Positions 46,408 through 56,463 of a stretch of 64,000 nucleotides of DNA are shown piece after piece. Made by a program: the position numbers and the translations under genes. Position 1 is the stretch's first letter; each line of letters opens with the position of its first letter. This stretch comes from Anaerolineales bacterium (lineage in GTDB: Bacteria > Chloroflexota > Anaerolineae > Anaerolineales > Villigracilaceae), in the NCBI GenBank assembly GCA_020851785.1, contig JADZCC010000010.1, positions 1 through 64,000 on the forward strand, given 5' to 3'. The notes below the pieces were generated by a model. That model was not told where the DNA came from and made no database searches. It was given only the letters and a program-made list of their open reading frames with translations.

Positions 46408-46827
46408 CTATTTAACAATCACGGTATAGGTCTCCGTTCGCTCCGGCGCCGTTGCGTTTGGGTCGGGCGGATAATAGCCCAGCGTAATTTGCGTTTGTCC
46501 CGCAGAAACGGCTTTGAAAACCCATACATCCACGCCGCCAGAGCCAGGTATGACCGGTTCGTCCGCAGTGTATTCCGTGGAGACAAATTCGACTCCGCTC
46601 AGGTCGCCGACAATTTCCCAGTGATAGCCGGTGGATGGGTTTGAATCAATCACGACATGAAACGTATCGCCGGTCTGGACTTCGATGGGTTGAGCAGGGT
46701 CAATCAACTCTGGGCGCGTGCCGCCTGCCGGGTTGCTGGCTGGCTCCGTCGGCTGGTTAGAACACGCGGCAAGCAGACTCACAAAAAAAGCAAACGTTAA
46801 AACGGGTGTGAATATTTTTTCAGACAT
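46408..46827 (-). CDS. Chagasin-like (I42 family) protease inhibitor lipoprotein
   Basis: SLLAACSN lipobox; SNPSTGYHWEI loop motif; GGVDVWVFKAVSAGQTQITLGYYPP. Confidence 0.8.
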   Translation of the reverse strand: MSEKIFTPVLTFAFFVSLLAACSNQPTEPASNPAGGTRPELIDPAQPIEVQTGDTFHVVIDSNPSTGYHWEIVGDLSGVEFVSTEYTADEPVIPGSGGVDVWVFKAVSAGQTQITLGYYPPDPNATAPERTETYTVIVK

Positions 46828-46908
46828 GATTTTTTCCTTTATTGCAGAAAAGACGCGATTAAGAATCGTTTTGTTCCCAGGAAAGTAGCGAAGGCTGGCG
46901 GGATATAA

Positions 46909-46941
46909 AAAGCACAGCCATTTGTGCGGTGGCTGTGCTTT
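46909..46941. terminator. Hairpin terminator
   Basis: aaagcacagcca / tggctgtgcttt stem. Confidence 0.75.
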
Positions 46942-46980
46942 GGGCGGCGTTTTATATTCCGCTCAACCAACCAAAGGGAA

Positions 46981-47574
46981 TTACCCAGAGTTGTTCAGCT
47001 TCTGAACTTCTTCAAAGCGTTCTTTGACTTGGGCAATGTAGGAACGTAGCTCCACCGGCTCAGCGGAATGCTGTACCAAATTTTCCATATTGTCCAAAGT
47101 AAACAACATGAAATGATGGATACGCGCCAATTGCTGATTTTGCTTTTCGAGGCGGGACTTCTGATCCTCCATGCGTTGTTCATTTTCTTTTCGTTCGCTA
47201 ATATCGCGGATGGCGGCGGTGAAATACCTTGCCCCAGCAACCGTCGTTGGCGAGATGCGGAGTTCAATCGGAAACACCCTGCCGTTTTTATGCAATCCTT
47301 CCACCTCCACGCGCACGCCGAGAATATGTGCCACGCCGGTATTCAAGTACCGCTCCATGCCTGTATCGTGTTCGTGCCGATATTTTTCAGGCATGATGAC
47401 ATGAATGTGTTTTCCGACCAGTTCAAGCGGCGCGTACCCAAAGATTTTATCAATCTCCGGGTTGGTAACCAGGATCTGGTTCTGACTATCAATGCTGATG
47501 ATGCCTTCTTCAACTGTATTAAAAGCCGCGCGCATCAACGTATTTTGTAATTCGGGTTTGGGTTGTTGATCCAT
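46981..47574 (-). CDS. Stand-alone PAS domain protein with coiled-coil C-terminus
   Basis: EEGIISIDSQNQILVTNPEIDKIFGYAPLELVGKHIHVIMPEKYR. Confidence 0.88.
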   Translation of the reverse strand: MDQQPKPELQNTLMRAAFNTVEEGIISIDSQNQILVTNPEIDKIFGYAPLELVGKHIHVIMPEKYRHEHDTGMERYLNTGVAHILGVRVEVEGLHKNGRVFPIELRISPTTVAGARYFTAAIRDISERKENEQRMEDQKSRLEKQNQQLARIHHFMLFTLDNMENLVQHSAEPVELRSYIAQVKERFEEVQKLNNSG

Positions 47575-47665
47575 AAGAAATCTCCATAGAGGGAATAGCG
47601 AGGCTCGTAAACTGCCAGCCAGTCCCGATTGTCATTTTTATCAATAAAGAGACAGGCGCCTTAAA

Positions 47666-48703
47666 TTATGTCGCCTTCATGGTAAAGAAGGATTGCTTAT
47701 CAATCAACGCCTGCCTGGCCCGGTTGATCACTTCAGAAGGGACGACATTGGGTCCTGAGTTCTTAATCAGGTTATATAGTTCGGGGTGATTAAGCAGTTC
47801 CATCCATTGATTAAAATCCATACTGAGCGCCTTCGCTTCCACTTGCGCCGCTTCCTCGGTGTTAATTTGCAGACCGATCACTTTTCGGATGGAAAAAAGA
47901 GCCAGCATTTTAGACATCCCCATGACTTCCGCCATCGCGTCGCCAACAATGTTAAGTACCGCCTGGGCCTGCTCGTGAAGACGCTCGGCCGCGTGTTCCT
48001 TTTGGTCACGGTTCAGCCATTGACGAAAACTTTCAGGCATGACCCATACTAAAAATTGCAAAGCGACGCTGGCAATTTGCATCAACAGCGTCAGCAGGCC
48101 CATGAATGAACCAAGTTGGTTCGTCGTTACGCCGCCTGCAAGGAGTGTGCGAATGATAGACGCGACGCCGCCAATCATCACAAGCGCTGAGTACCAGATC
48201 ATCAATCGGTAGCGTGATTTGATCCAGTCCTCGACCGCCATTTCCCGTTTCAATTCCTGAAGCGCCTGATACGCCGCCCAGGCATGCCAGCCCCAAACCA
48301 GCAGTTGCGTCGGGAGGTAAGCCGCCGCCCAGGGAGATTGGTTGAAATTTGATTCTGAAATGAACACGCCATAAAGCGTGGCAACCCCCGTGATGGCAAA
48401 GATAATCCAATACTCCATGATTGGACTATTCCTGTCTTGATAAAACGTACCATGATTGAAGACAATCAACATGGACTGCGTGAGCAGAACCCCAAACACC
48501 GTCAGCAGGAGCAGACTGGCCGATAGGTTACCCAGCGGATTGCCCTGAACTGGCGCGAAGATGGCGCCAAAGGCAAACAAAATGAAATAGAGGCCCAGCC
48601 AATTTAAGTTTGGCAAATTGTTCTGGCGCGCCAGGGCAAACAGGCGGAGGCCAATCACCACCCGCAACAATATCAATATCAATAACAGAATATTTATAGC
48701 CAT
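47666..48703 (-). CDS. 7TM-type membrane protein with C-terminal cytosolic region, unknown function
   Basis: Repeated hydrophobic segments in the first ~225 aa, then soluble region. Confidence 0.65.
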   Translation of the reverse strand: MAINILLLILILLRVVIGLRLFALARQNNLPNLNWLGLYFILFAFGAIFAPVQGNPLGNLSASLLLLTVFGVLLTQSMLIVFNHGTFYQDRNSPIMEYWIIFAITGVATLYGVFISESNFNQSPWAAAYLPTQLLVWGWHAWAAYQALQELKREMAVEDWIKSRYRLMIWYSALVMIGGVASIIRTLLAGGVTTNQLGSFMGLLTLLMQIASVALQFLVWVMPESFRQWLNRDQKEHAAERLHEQAQAVLNIVGDAMAEVMGMSKMLALFSIRKVIGLQINTEEAAQVEAKALSMDFNQWMELLNHPELYNLIKNSGPNVVPSEVINRARQALIDKQSFFTMKAT

Positions 48704-48893
48704 AACGCCTCCTGCTTGAATCTAACCAATCATATTTAAGGTCGTCTAGGTCAAATTTTACCCGATACAGGGTTAAATCCTGGCCGGGCTTTTCTTGCAG
48801 TATCGTTTCGTCAGCGGAGCAGTCGCAAGACGTATTTTGGCAACCAAGTTACCCGTAGTAGATGCAACGATCAGCATAGGCAGACAGCGCCAC

Positions 48894-48931
48894 TTGACAA
48901 TATTATATACACATATATAATATACGTATAT
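48894..48931 (+). promoter_or_regulatory. Near-consensus sigma-70 promoter with palindromic operator
   Basis: TTGACA (48894-48899), 16-bp spacer, TATAAT (48916-48921); palindrome ATATACGTATAT (48920-48931). Confidence 0.75.
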
Positions 48932-48950
48932 ATCATAAAGGAGCGTAGTT

Positions 48951-49370
48951 ATGTGGTCTGCTGAACATACCGTTGTAACCGATGTTTCGAAAGAAGCGCT
49001 GTGGAAAACCTGGGCGGATGTGGAAAACTGGAAAGTATGGGACGAAAGCGTGGAGTGGTCTCACTTGAAGGGCGCATTCAAAACAGGCGCCAGCTATGCC
49101 TTGAAACCCAAAGGCGGCTTGGCCGTTACATCCACCATCGTAAATTGTGAACCCTTGAAACAATTCTCCTGCACGACCCAACTGCCGCTGGCGAAGTTGG
49201 AGTTTATTCATGAATTACGCGAAGAACAAGCTGGCCTGCATGTTACCCATCGCCTGCTGATCTCAGGGTTTCTTGGCTTTTTCTTTGCCCAGATCATTGG
49301 CAAGGGAACTGCCAGAGACTTTCCGAAAACGATTGGGAATTTGATCCGTACAGCAAAGGAATCAAAATGA
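48951..49370 (+). CDS. SRPBCC family protein
   Basis: VSKEALWKTWADVENWKVWDESVEWSHLKGAFKTGASY. Confidence 0.85.
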   Translation: MWSAEHTVVTDVSKEALWKTWADVENWKVWDESVEWSHLKGAFKTGASYALKPKGGLAVTSTIVNCEPLKQFSCTTQLPLAKLEFIHELREEQAGLHVTHRLLISGFLGFFFAQIIGKGTARDFPKTIGNLIRTAKESK

Positions 49371-49804
49371 GCGAGAAGCGTTACTGGATGATCGTCGCCT
49401 CCAAAAACCATATCTTACGCGGCGTGCAAGCGGGCGTCGCGCAAGCGAATCATGGCAAGGCGGCTCCGCTCAAACGGATGCATGTCCATGACCGAGTTTT
49501 ATACTATTCGCCAAAAGTAACCTTTGAGGGTAACGAGAAACTGCAGGCCTTTACAGCCATTGCCGATGTAGTGGGCGAAGCGGTCTATCCGTTTGACATG
49601 GGCGGAGGCTTTGTTCCGTATCGGCGGGACGTAAAATATTTAGCGTGTAACGAGTTGCCCATCCGGCCCTTAATTCCAACCTTGACTTTTATTAAAAACA
49701 AGTCAAGTTGGGGGGTTGCGTTTCGATACGGTTTTTTTGAAATCCCTAAAGCGGATTTTGACCTAATTGCGGGAAACATGGTGAAGGAGAAAGCGAATGC
49801 CTAA
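49367..49804 (+). CDS. EVE domain-containing protein (UPF0310-like)
   Basis: RYWMIVASKNHILRGVQAGVAQANHGKAAPLKRMHVHDRVLYYSPK. Confidence 0.9.
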   Translation: MSEKRYWMIVASKNHILRGVQAGVAQANHGKAAPLKRMHVHDRVLYYSPKVTFEGNEKLQAFTAIADVVGEAVYPFDMGGGFVPYRRDVKYLACNELPIRPLIPTLTFIKNKSSWGVAFRYGFFEIPKADFDLIAGNMVKEKANA

Positions 49805-50255
49805 ACCTGTGTTTCAAGCAGACGCCGCAGAAGACAGCCCAGGGTTTTCTTTGTGGCAGGTTTCCAGTTTGTGGCAGAGGAAGCTCAACGCAAGTCTGCG
49901 CCCATTTGAGTTGACCCACGCTCAATTTGTCTTGCTAGCCTCCTTGTTATGGCTGGCAGATCGAGCTAGGCCTGTGACTCAAGCAGAACTGGCTTCCTAC
50001 GCCAAGATGGATACGATGATGGCCTCCAATGTTTTGCGGACTTTGGAAGGCAAGGGGTTGCTAGTTCGTAATCCGCATCCAACAGATACAAGGGCGAAAG
50101 CGCTTGCGCTCACGGCGCAAGGGCGCAAGTTGGCCGAACAGGTTGTGCCTGTGATAGAAGATATTGATCAAGCATTTTTTATGGCGCTTGGAAACGCCGC
50201 AGATCAGTTCAATCAGTATTTATTGAAATTGATTGAAGCGAATCGGATGGAGTAG
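49797..50255 (+). CDS. MarR family transcriptional regulator
   Basis: LTHAQFVLLASLLWLADRARPVTQAELASYAKMDTMMASNVLRTLEGKGLLVRNPHPTDTRAKALALT. Confidence 0.93.
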   Translation: MPKPVFQADAAEDSPGFSLWQVSSLWQRKLNASLRPFELTHAQFVLLASLLWLADRARPVTQAELASYAKMDTMMASNVLRTLEGKGLLVRNPHPTDTRAKALALTAQGRKLAEQVVPVIEDIDQAFFMALGNAADQFNQYLLKLIEANRME

Positions 50256-50257
50256 CG

Positions 50258-50290
50258 AAAAGACAGCCACTTTCAAGGTGGCTGTCTTTT
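50258..50290. terminator. Rho-independent terminator
   Basis: aaaagacagccac / gtggctgtctttt. Confidence 0.85.
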
Positions 50291-50330
50291 TAGTTGCACG
50301 AGGGCAATTCGTCAGATAAATCTTGCAACG

Positions 50331-50520
50331 CTACCGCTTCAACTGCCAATACTTCACCCGATGCGGGGTAATATCCTTGCCAATTTTTTCCAGCATCATC
50401 GCTTCGTAGTCAGACCAGTTGCCCAAATACATCTTCGCAACCGAATCTCCCTCAAACACAATCAAACGCGTGCAGATGCGGTCGAGGAACCAGCGGTCGT
50501 ACGAAACAAAGGCAACACAG
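50331..50520 (-). pseudogene. Duplicated 3' fragment of ettA
   Basis: Reverse strand reads VAFVSYDRWFLDRICTRLIVFEGDSVAKMYLGNWSDYEAMMLEKIGKDITPHRVKYWQLKR*, nearly the C-terminus of the intact EttA at 51081-52751. Confidence 0.9.
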
Positions 50521-50540
50521 AATTGAGGCTTGCAACTCTG

Positions 50541-50816
50541 CTATTTCTTGAACATACGGATCAGCTTATTGTATTCTGCGTGAGAGCCAATCCAAAACCA
50601 GATGATTTCATCACTAGCGCGCGTACCAACTACCCGATAATTGAGCCCGACACGAATCGAATATATTGGGCGCGAGGAATGAACAGATTTGAAATGCAAG
50701 CCTGGGTGATGGGGATTTTCGATAAATAAACGATATGCCTGCCGCGCTTGATTTTGAACGTCGGCAGGCAATTCTGCAAAGGCTTTCCGAAACTTTTCCG
50801 TAATGCGCAAAATCAT
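50541..50816 (-). CDS. RelE/HigB-like toxin
   Basis: SIRVGLNYRVVGTRASDEIIWFWIGSHAEYNKLI. Confidence 0.85.
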   Translation of the reverse strand: MILRITEKFRKAFAELPADVQNQARQAYRLFIENPHHPGLHFKSVHSSRPIYSIRVGLNYRVVGTRASDEIIWFWIGSHAEYNKLIRMFKK

Positions 50817-51028
50817 AATGTTTCAGGGTCGAGGGGCTGGGTCTTCTTTGTCTTATGTTCCGCCAAAGCCTCGTCCGCAAGTTGCGTTAACATATCGCTG
50901 GATTTTGCGAACAAGGTTGCCCAGCGCTTTTCGGAATGCAACTCTTCCAGAATCCACGTCACAAATTCATTTTGTTCAGCGGGAGAAAGTTTCTGAATTT
51001 CAGCGAAAGCCAACTCTAATTGGGTCAT
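50813..51028 (-). CDS. Cognate antitoxin-like protein
   Basis: Small ORF overlapping toxin by 4 nt, immediately upstream. Confidence 0.75.
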   Translation of the reverse strand: MTQLELAFAEIQKLSPAEQNEFVTWILEELHSEKRWATLFAKSSDMLTQLADEALAEHKTKKTQPLDPETL

Positions 51029-51080
51029 GGTTTTGCTCCTTACTCTGACGGGATTTTAGAATAAATTCCAATCTCATCCG

Positions 51081-52751
<1,671 letters not shown>

Positions 52752-52857
52752 GGGGTTCCGCTAGTAGAGATTTGATATTCGATAATTCGGGCGTATTGTA
52801 TCAGAGAGTGAGGGTTGGAAAAAAGAGGTAAAATAAGTTTGTAGCAAGGAGTTTGAA

Positions 52858-53055
52858 ATGACAATTCATGAAATTGAAAAGGCTGTTACTGAATTACCTC
52901 CACATGAATTAGCGCGCTTTCGCAAATGGTTTGATGAATTTGACGCTCAAATATGGGACGAACAACTTGAGCATGATGTTAAAGCTGGCAAGTTAGACGA
53001 ACTCGCCACGAAAGCCATTGCAGACTTTCGTGCAGGCAAAGCCAAAGAACTATGA
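52858..53055 (+). CDS. Antitoxin-like protein of RelE module
   Basis: 65-aa ORF directly upstream and overlapping a RelE-like gene by 4 nt. Confidence 0.75.
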   Translation: MTIHEIEKAVTELPPHELARFRKWFDEFDAQIWDEQLEHDVKAGKLDELATKAIADFRAGKAKEL

Positions 53056-53306
53056 GGCATTTTGCCAGCCCATCATTTTGGAAAGCCTACGAAGAATTAC
53101 CTGTAGCCATTCAAGAATTAGCGGATAAGAATTACAAGTTACTCAAATCTGACCCCAAACACAAGTCATTGCGCTTTAAGAAAATCGGTAAATACTGGTC
53201 TATTCGAGTGGGTAGAAAATATCGCGCACTAGGCGTTGAAATAGAAGAAGGTACTTTATGGTTTTGGATTGGCGCTCACGCTGAATACGATAAGTTGATT
53301 GGATAA
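53052..53306 (+). CDS. RelE/HigB-like toxin
   Basis: YWSIRVGRKYRALGVEIEEGTLWFWIGAHAEYDKLIG. Confidence 0.85.
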   Translation: MRHFASPSFWKAYEELPVAIQELADKNYKLLKSDPKHKSLRFKKIGKYWSIRVGRKYRALGVEIEEGTLWFWIGAHAEYDKLIG

Positions 53307-53348
53307 AACAAAACTCCGAGTCTGTAAAACGCCTTGGAGTTTTGTTTT
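53305..53348. terminator. Hairpin terminator
   Basis: aaaacaaaactcc / ggagttttgtttt. Confidence 0.75.
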
Positions 53349-53428
53349 GAGTGCACAAGGTTTGTTTGGAGCGCTTCGTGCGATCTTCCCACCTTCCGCT
53401 CTGTTTGACCAAGTCTGCTCAGAGTAAG

Positions 53429-53482
53429 TATAGAAAAGTAAGACAAAATAATATTGACTTACTTTTCTATATACGATAGAAT
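53429..53482 (+). promoter_or_regulatory. vapBC promoter with inverted-repeat operator
   Basis: Perfect 14-bp inverted repeat tatagaaaagtaag (53429-53442) / cttacttttctata (53458-53471); TTGACT (53454-53459), 17-bp spacer, TAGAAT (53477-53482). Confidence 0.75.
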
Positions 53483-53513
53483 TCTGGCGTGAATTCAGAA
53501 AGGAGCGTAAACA

Positions 53514-53744
53514 ATGGAAACTGTCGCCACTTCCAAGGGGCAGGTTGTGATTCCCTCCAAGATCCGCAAGCAATTGGGCATCAAGGACGGGACCTACCTT
53601 CAAATTGACGTGAACGCCGTCACCCGGCAGATCATCCTCACCCCCGTCACCCGCGAATACGTCCGTTCTTTGCGTGGCAAGTACAAGGGCAAGGGGTTGA
53701 TGAAAGCGCTGACGGCGGAAAAGAAACGCGAAAGGGAGTTATAA
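53514..53744 (+). CDS. AbrB/MazE/SpoVT-fold antitoxin (VapB-like)
   Basis: ETVATSKGQVVIPSKIRKQLGIKDGTYLQIDV. Confidence 0.92.
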   Translation: METVATSKGQVVIPSKIRKQLGIKDGTYLQIDVNAVTRQIILTPVTREYVRSLRGKYKGKGLMKALTAEKKREREL

Positions 53745-53745
53745 G

Positions 53746-54156
53746 ATGGCGAAGAAAGCCAAAGCGTACGTGCTGGATACCTGGGCGGTGATCGCCTATC
53801 TTGAGGATGAGCCTTCGGGGGAACAAGTGGAGGATTTGATCGCCACCGCGCATGAAGAGCAAATTCCGCTTTACATGAGCGTGGTCAACGTGGGCGAAGT
53901 TTGGTACACGCTGGCGCGGGAAATTTCAGAAGAGGAAGCCAACGCCAGCGTAAAATCCCTGCGGGATTTACGGATTCAATTTGAACCCGCGGATTGGGAA
54001 ACCACGCAGGAAGCGGCGCGCTTCAAGTCACGGCATAAAATGTCCTACGCAGACGCTTTTGCCGCCGCGCTGACCAAATCCCTGAAAGCGGAACTGGTCA
54101 CCGGCGACCATGAGTTCAAGCCGCTGGACGGCGAAATCAAGATTGCGTGGGTGTAG
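53746..54156 (+). CDS. PIN domain toxin (VapC-like)
   Basis: AYVLDTWAVIAYLEDEPSGEQVEDLI, SVVNVGEVWYTLAR, MSYADAFAAALTKSLKAELVTGDHEFKPL. Confidence 0.93.
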   Translation: MAKKAKAYVLDTWAVIAYLEDEPSGEQVEDLIATAHEEQIPLYMSVVNVGEVWYTLAREISEEEANASVKSLRDLRIQFEPADWETTQEAARFKSRHKMSYADAFAAALTKSLKAELVTGDHEFKPLDGEIKIAWV

Positions 54157-54930
54157 GTGAAAATGCCATCTAATAAGTGGACACGCGCAGAGTTGACACT
54201 TGCATTTAATTTGTATTGCAAAATCCCTTTTGGAACAATCCATATTCGTAATCCTCAAATTATTGAGCTTGCAAAGGTTTTGAAGCGGACACCTTCCGCG
54301 GTCTCATGGAAGCTTGCAAACTTCGCAAGGCTTGACCCATCTCTACAAAGCAGAAATATTGCCGGCGCTTCACATGGAAGTAAATTGGATGTCGAAATTT
54401 GGGACGAGTTTAACCATGATTGGGAAAAGCTTGGCTTTGAAAGTGAAAAGCTTTTAGCCGAAAAAATCGGTAAGCAGATTGAAGAAGCGACTGAGATTGA
54501 GGTTTTTGATTTACCGAAAACAGGAAAAGAACGAGAAGCGATTGTAAAAGTTCGCGTCAATCAAAATTTCTTTAGAAAAGCTGTGCTTGCGGCTTACGAT
54601 TTCAAGTGCTGTATTACGGGGCTGGGAATATCTGAGTTATTAAACGCCAGCCATATTGTCCCTTGGTCAAAGGATGAAATTAATCGCGTAAATCCGCGTA
54701 ATGGGCTTTGCCTCAATGCTATTCACGACAGAGCGTTTGATAGAGGCTTATTAACAGTCACGCCTGAATTCAAAGTGCGAATTTCAAAGTCAATTCAACG
54801 CGACGGGACCACAAATGCCACTCAAGATTTTTTGCTTCGTTACGATGATGCCGATGTCAAATTACCCACAAGATTCTTGCCAGATATTACATTCCTGAAA
54901 TATCATAACGAAAATATTTTCAAACAGTAA
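54157..54930 (+). CDS. HNH endonuclease domain protein
   Basis: FKCCITGLGISELLNASHIVPWSKDEINRVNPRNGLCLNAIHDRAFDRGLLTV; GTG start abuts the vapC stop (ATG alternative at 54163). Confidence 0.88.
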   Translation: MKMPSNKWTRAELTLAFNLYCKIPFGTIHIRNPQIIELAKVLKRTPSAVSWKLANFARLDPSLQSRNIAGASHGSKLDVEIWDEFNHDWEKLGFESEKLLAEKIGKQIEEATEIEVFDLPKTGKEREAIVKVRVNQNFFRKAVLAAYDFKCCITGLGISELLNASHIVPWSKDEINRVNPRNGLCLNAIHDRAFDRGLLTVTPEFKVRISKSIQRDGTTNATQDFLLRYDDADVKLPTRFLPDITFLKYHNENIFKQ

Positions 54931-54982
54931 TTCAAATTTTACAGAAGTGTCATTTTTCGGATTAGAGAAAATCAGGGTGGGA

Positions 54983-55102
54983 GTTGTCCGCGTGTGGGAA
55001 CATGAATTGAAATTTCCAGAAAAAGTTGCCGCAAAGTTAAGTAAGCAGTCGGAACAGCCAAAGCCAAAGAAAAGACCTTTTCCCGCTTGTGCGACATGTT
55101 GA
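54983..55102 (+). pseudogene. C-terminal remnant of Vsr-like / type II nuclease
   Basis: Frame reads VVRVWEHELKFPEKVAAKLSKQSEQPKPKKRPFPACATC*, resembling the RVWExEL C-terminal segment of Vsr endonucleases; no start. Confidence 0.4.
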
Positions 55103-55164
55103 GGCTTTCCTGAAGGAAAGGGCATGGTGTTGACTTCTATCTTGTCCGCTGGCGCGGAGTTGGG

Positions 55165-55368
55165 TGGCAGGAACTGCGCGCGAACAAACTGGGCGTTCAT
55201 TTCAGAAGGCAACAGGTCATTCAAGGATTCATCGTTGATTTTTACTGCCATAAGTCCGCGCTGGGGCTGAGGATTGTCCGCTTTGGGAATGATGAGGTGG
55301 TGAGGGATGCTTCGCGATCCGCGGTGGTGGGGAGGATAAGAGAGTTGGTTTTGGCGCAAAAACAGTAA
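55165..55368 (+). pseudogene. DUF559 remnant, copy 1 (no start, central catalytic part missing)
   Basis: WQELRANKLGVHFRRQQVIQGFIVDFYCHKSALGLRIVRFGNDEVVRDASRSAVVGRIRELVLAQKQ*. Confidence 0.8.
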
Positions 55369-55396
55369 TTCAGATTGTGCTATACTCTGAAAATAC

Positions 55397-55675
55397 ATGC
55401 CCAAAATCGAACCAATCCACGAATTTGTTTTCACCGACCATGCTCTGAACGAAATGGCTCGCCGTCAAATTACAGAAGATGATGTGAAAATAGTGTTGGC
55501 AAAGCCTGAGCAAATGGAAATGGTTCGTGAAGGTCGAGCGGCGTACCAGTCAAGGCTGGAGATGGGTGAACCGTCGAAAACCTATCTATTGCGAGTTTTT
55601 GTAGATATAGACCTTGTCCCACCCTTTGTGGTCACCGTTTATCGAACGAGTAAGATCGAGAAATATTGGAGATAA
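55397..55675 (+). CDS. DUF4258-like protein (putative toxin)
   Basis: FTDHALNEMARRQITEDDVKIVLAKPEQMEMVREGRAAYQSR. Confidence 0.8.
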   Translation: MPKIEPIHEFVFTDHALNEMARRQITEDDVKIVLAKPEQMEMVREGRAAYQSRLEMGEPSKTYLLRVFVDIDLVPPFVVTVYRTSKIEKYWR

Positions 55676-55678
55676 GCC

Positions 55679-55885
55679 ATGAAAGTTATTTATGATCGCG
55701 AAACCGACACCCTGACTGTCATTTTTGCAGATACTCCTGTTGCGGAGAGCGACGAGGATAAACCAGGCGTGATCCTAGATTATGACAAGAGCGGAAATCT
55801 CGTCTCATTGGAAATACTCGATGCTTCGCGGCGGGTGAGTGTGCCAAGCAAGATTGAGTATCAAGTTGCGCCTGTGGCAGGATAA
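55679..55885 (+). CDS. DUF2283 protein (putative antitoxin)
   Basis: MKVIYDRETDTLTVIFADTPVAESDEDKPGVILDYDKSGNLVSLEILDASRRV. Confidence 0.92.
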   Translation: MKVIYDRETDTLTVIFADTPVAESDEDKPGVILDYDKSGNLVSLEILDASRRVSVPSKIEYQVAPVAG

Positions 55886-55891
55886 GAAATG

Positions 55892-55920
55892 AACTCCGAG
55901 GAAACTCGGAGTTTTGTTTT
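55892..55920 (+). terminator. Rho-independent terminator of DUF4258/DUF2283 pair
   Basis: aactccgag gaaa ctcggagtt ttgtttt. Confidence 0.85.
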
Positions 55921-56107
55921 AGAGGAACTGCGGGCGAATAAGTTGGGCGTTCATTTCAGAAGGCAACAGGTCATTCAAGGATTCATCGTTGATTTTTACT
56001 ACCACAAGTCCGCGCTGGGGCTGAGGATCGTCAGATTCAGAAATGATGAGGTGGTGAGAAATCTGTCCACGGTGGTGGGGAAAGTCAGAAAAGAAATTTC
56101 AGAGTGA
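55921..56107 (+). pseudogene. DUF559 remnant, copy 2
   Basis: EELRANKLGVHFRRQQVIQGFIVDFYYHKSALGLRIVRFRNDEVVRNLSTVVGKVRKEISE*; same internal gap as copy 1. Confidence 0.8.
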
Positions 56108-56130
56108 TATAATCTTCAAAAGGAACAGAA

Positions 56131-56463
56131 ATGACTACTGTAACCGTTCAAAACAAATTCACCGAAATCCTGGCGGCGTTTGGCGACGTGCAGGAATCTG
56201 TCAACGCGGCTGTGCAACGGTACACGATTGAACAAATCACCAACAAGATCACTGAATTACGCCGCAAGGATGAGGAGTTTCAGAAGAAATACGGGTTGGA
56301 ATATTCCGCTTTCGCAAAAAGCGCAAGCGAGGACGATGAGTTTGTCAAAACCGTAGAAGCCAACATCAGTAAGACATGGGAAGCAGATTTGCTCGATTGG
56401 GAATTCTGCCACAAGGGGGTTGAGGATTGGACGAAAAAACTTCAAGACATTTTGCTGAAATAA
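56131..56463 (+). CDS. Small protein, putative antitoxin partner of next gene
   Basis: 110-aa helical ORF overlapping the next gene; TA-like organisation. Confidence 0.6.
   Translation: MTTVTVQNKFTEILAAFGDVQESVNAAVQRYTIEQITNKITELRRKDEEFQKKYGLEYSAFAKSASEDDEFVKTVEANISKTWEADLLDWEFCHKGVEDWTKKLQDILLK

Noticed and set aside
50361-50729. 122-aa + strand ORF
   Set aside because: Reads antisense through the ettA remnant and the RelE-like toxin; no independent support.
54862-55434. 190-aa - strand ORF
   Set aside because: Antisense across the HNH 3' end and the Vsr/DUF559 remnants, which make sense on the + strand.
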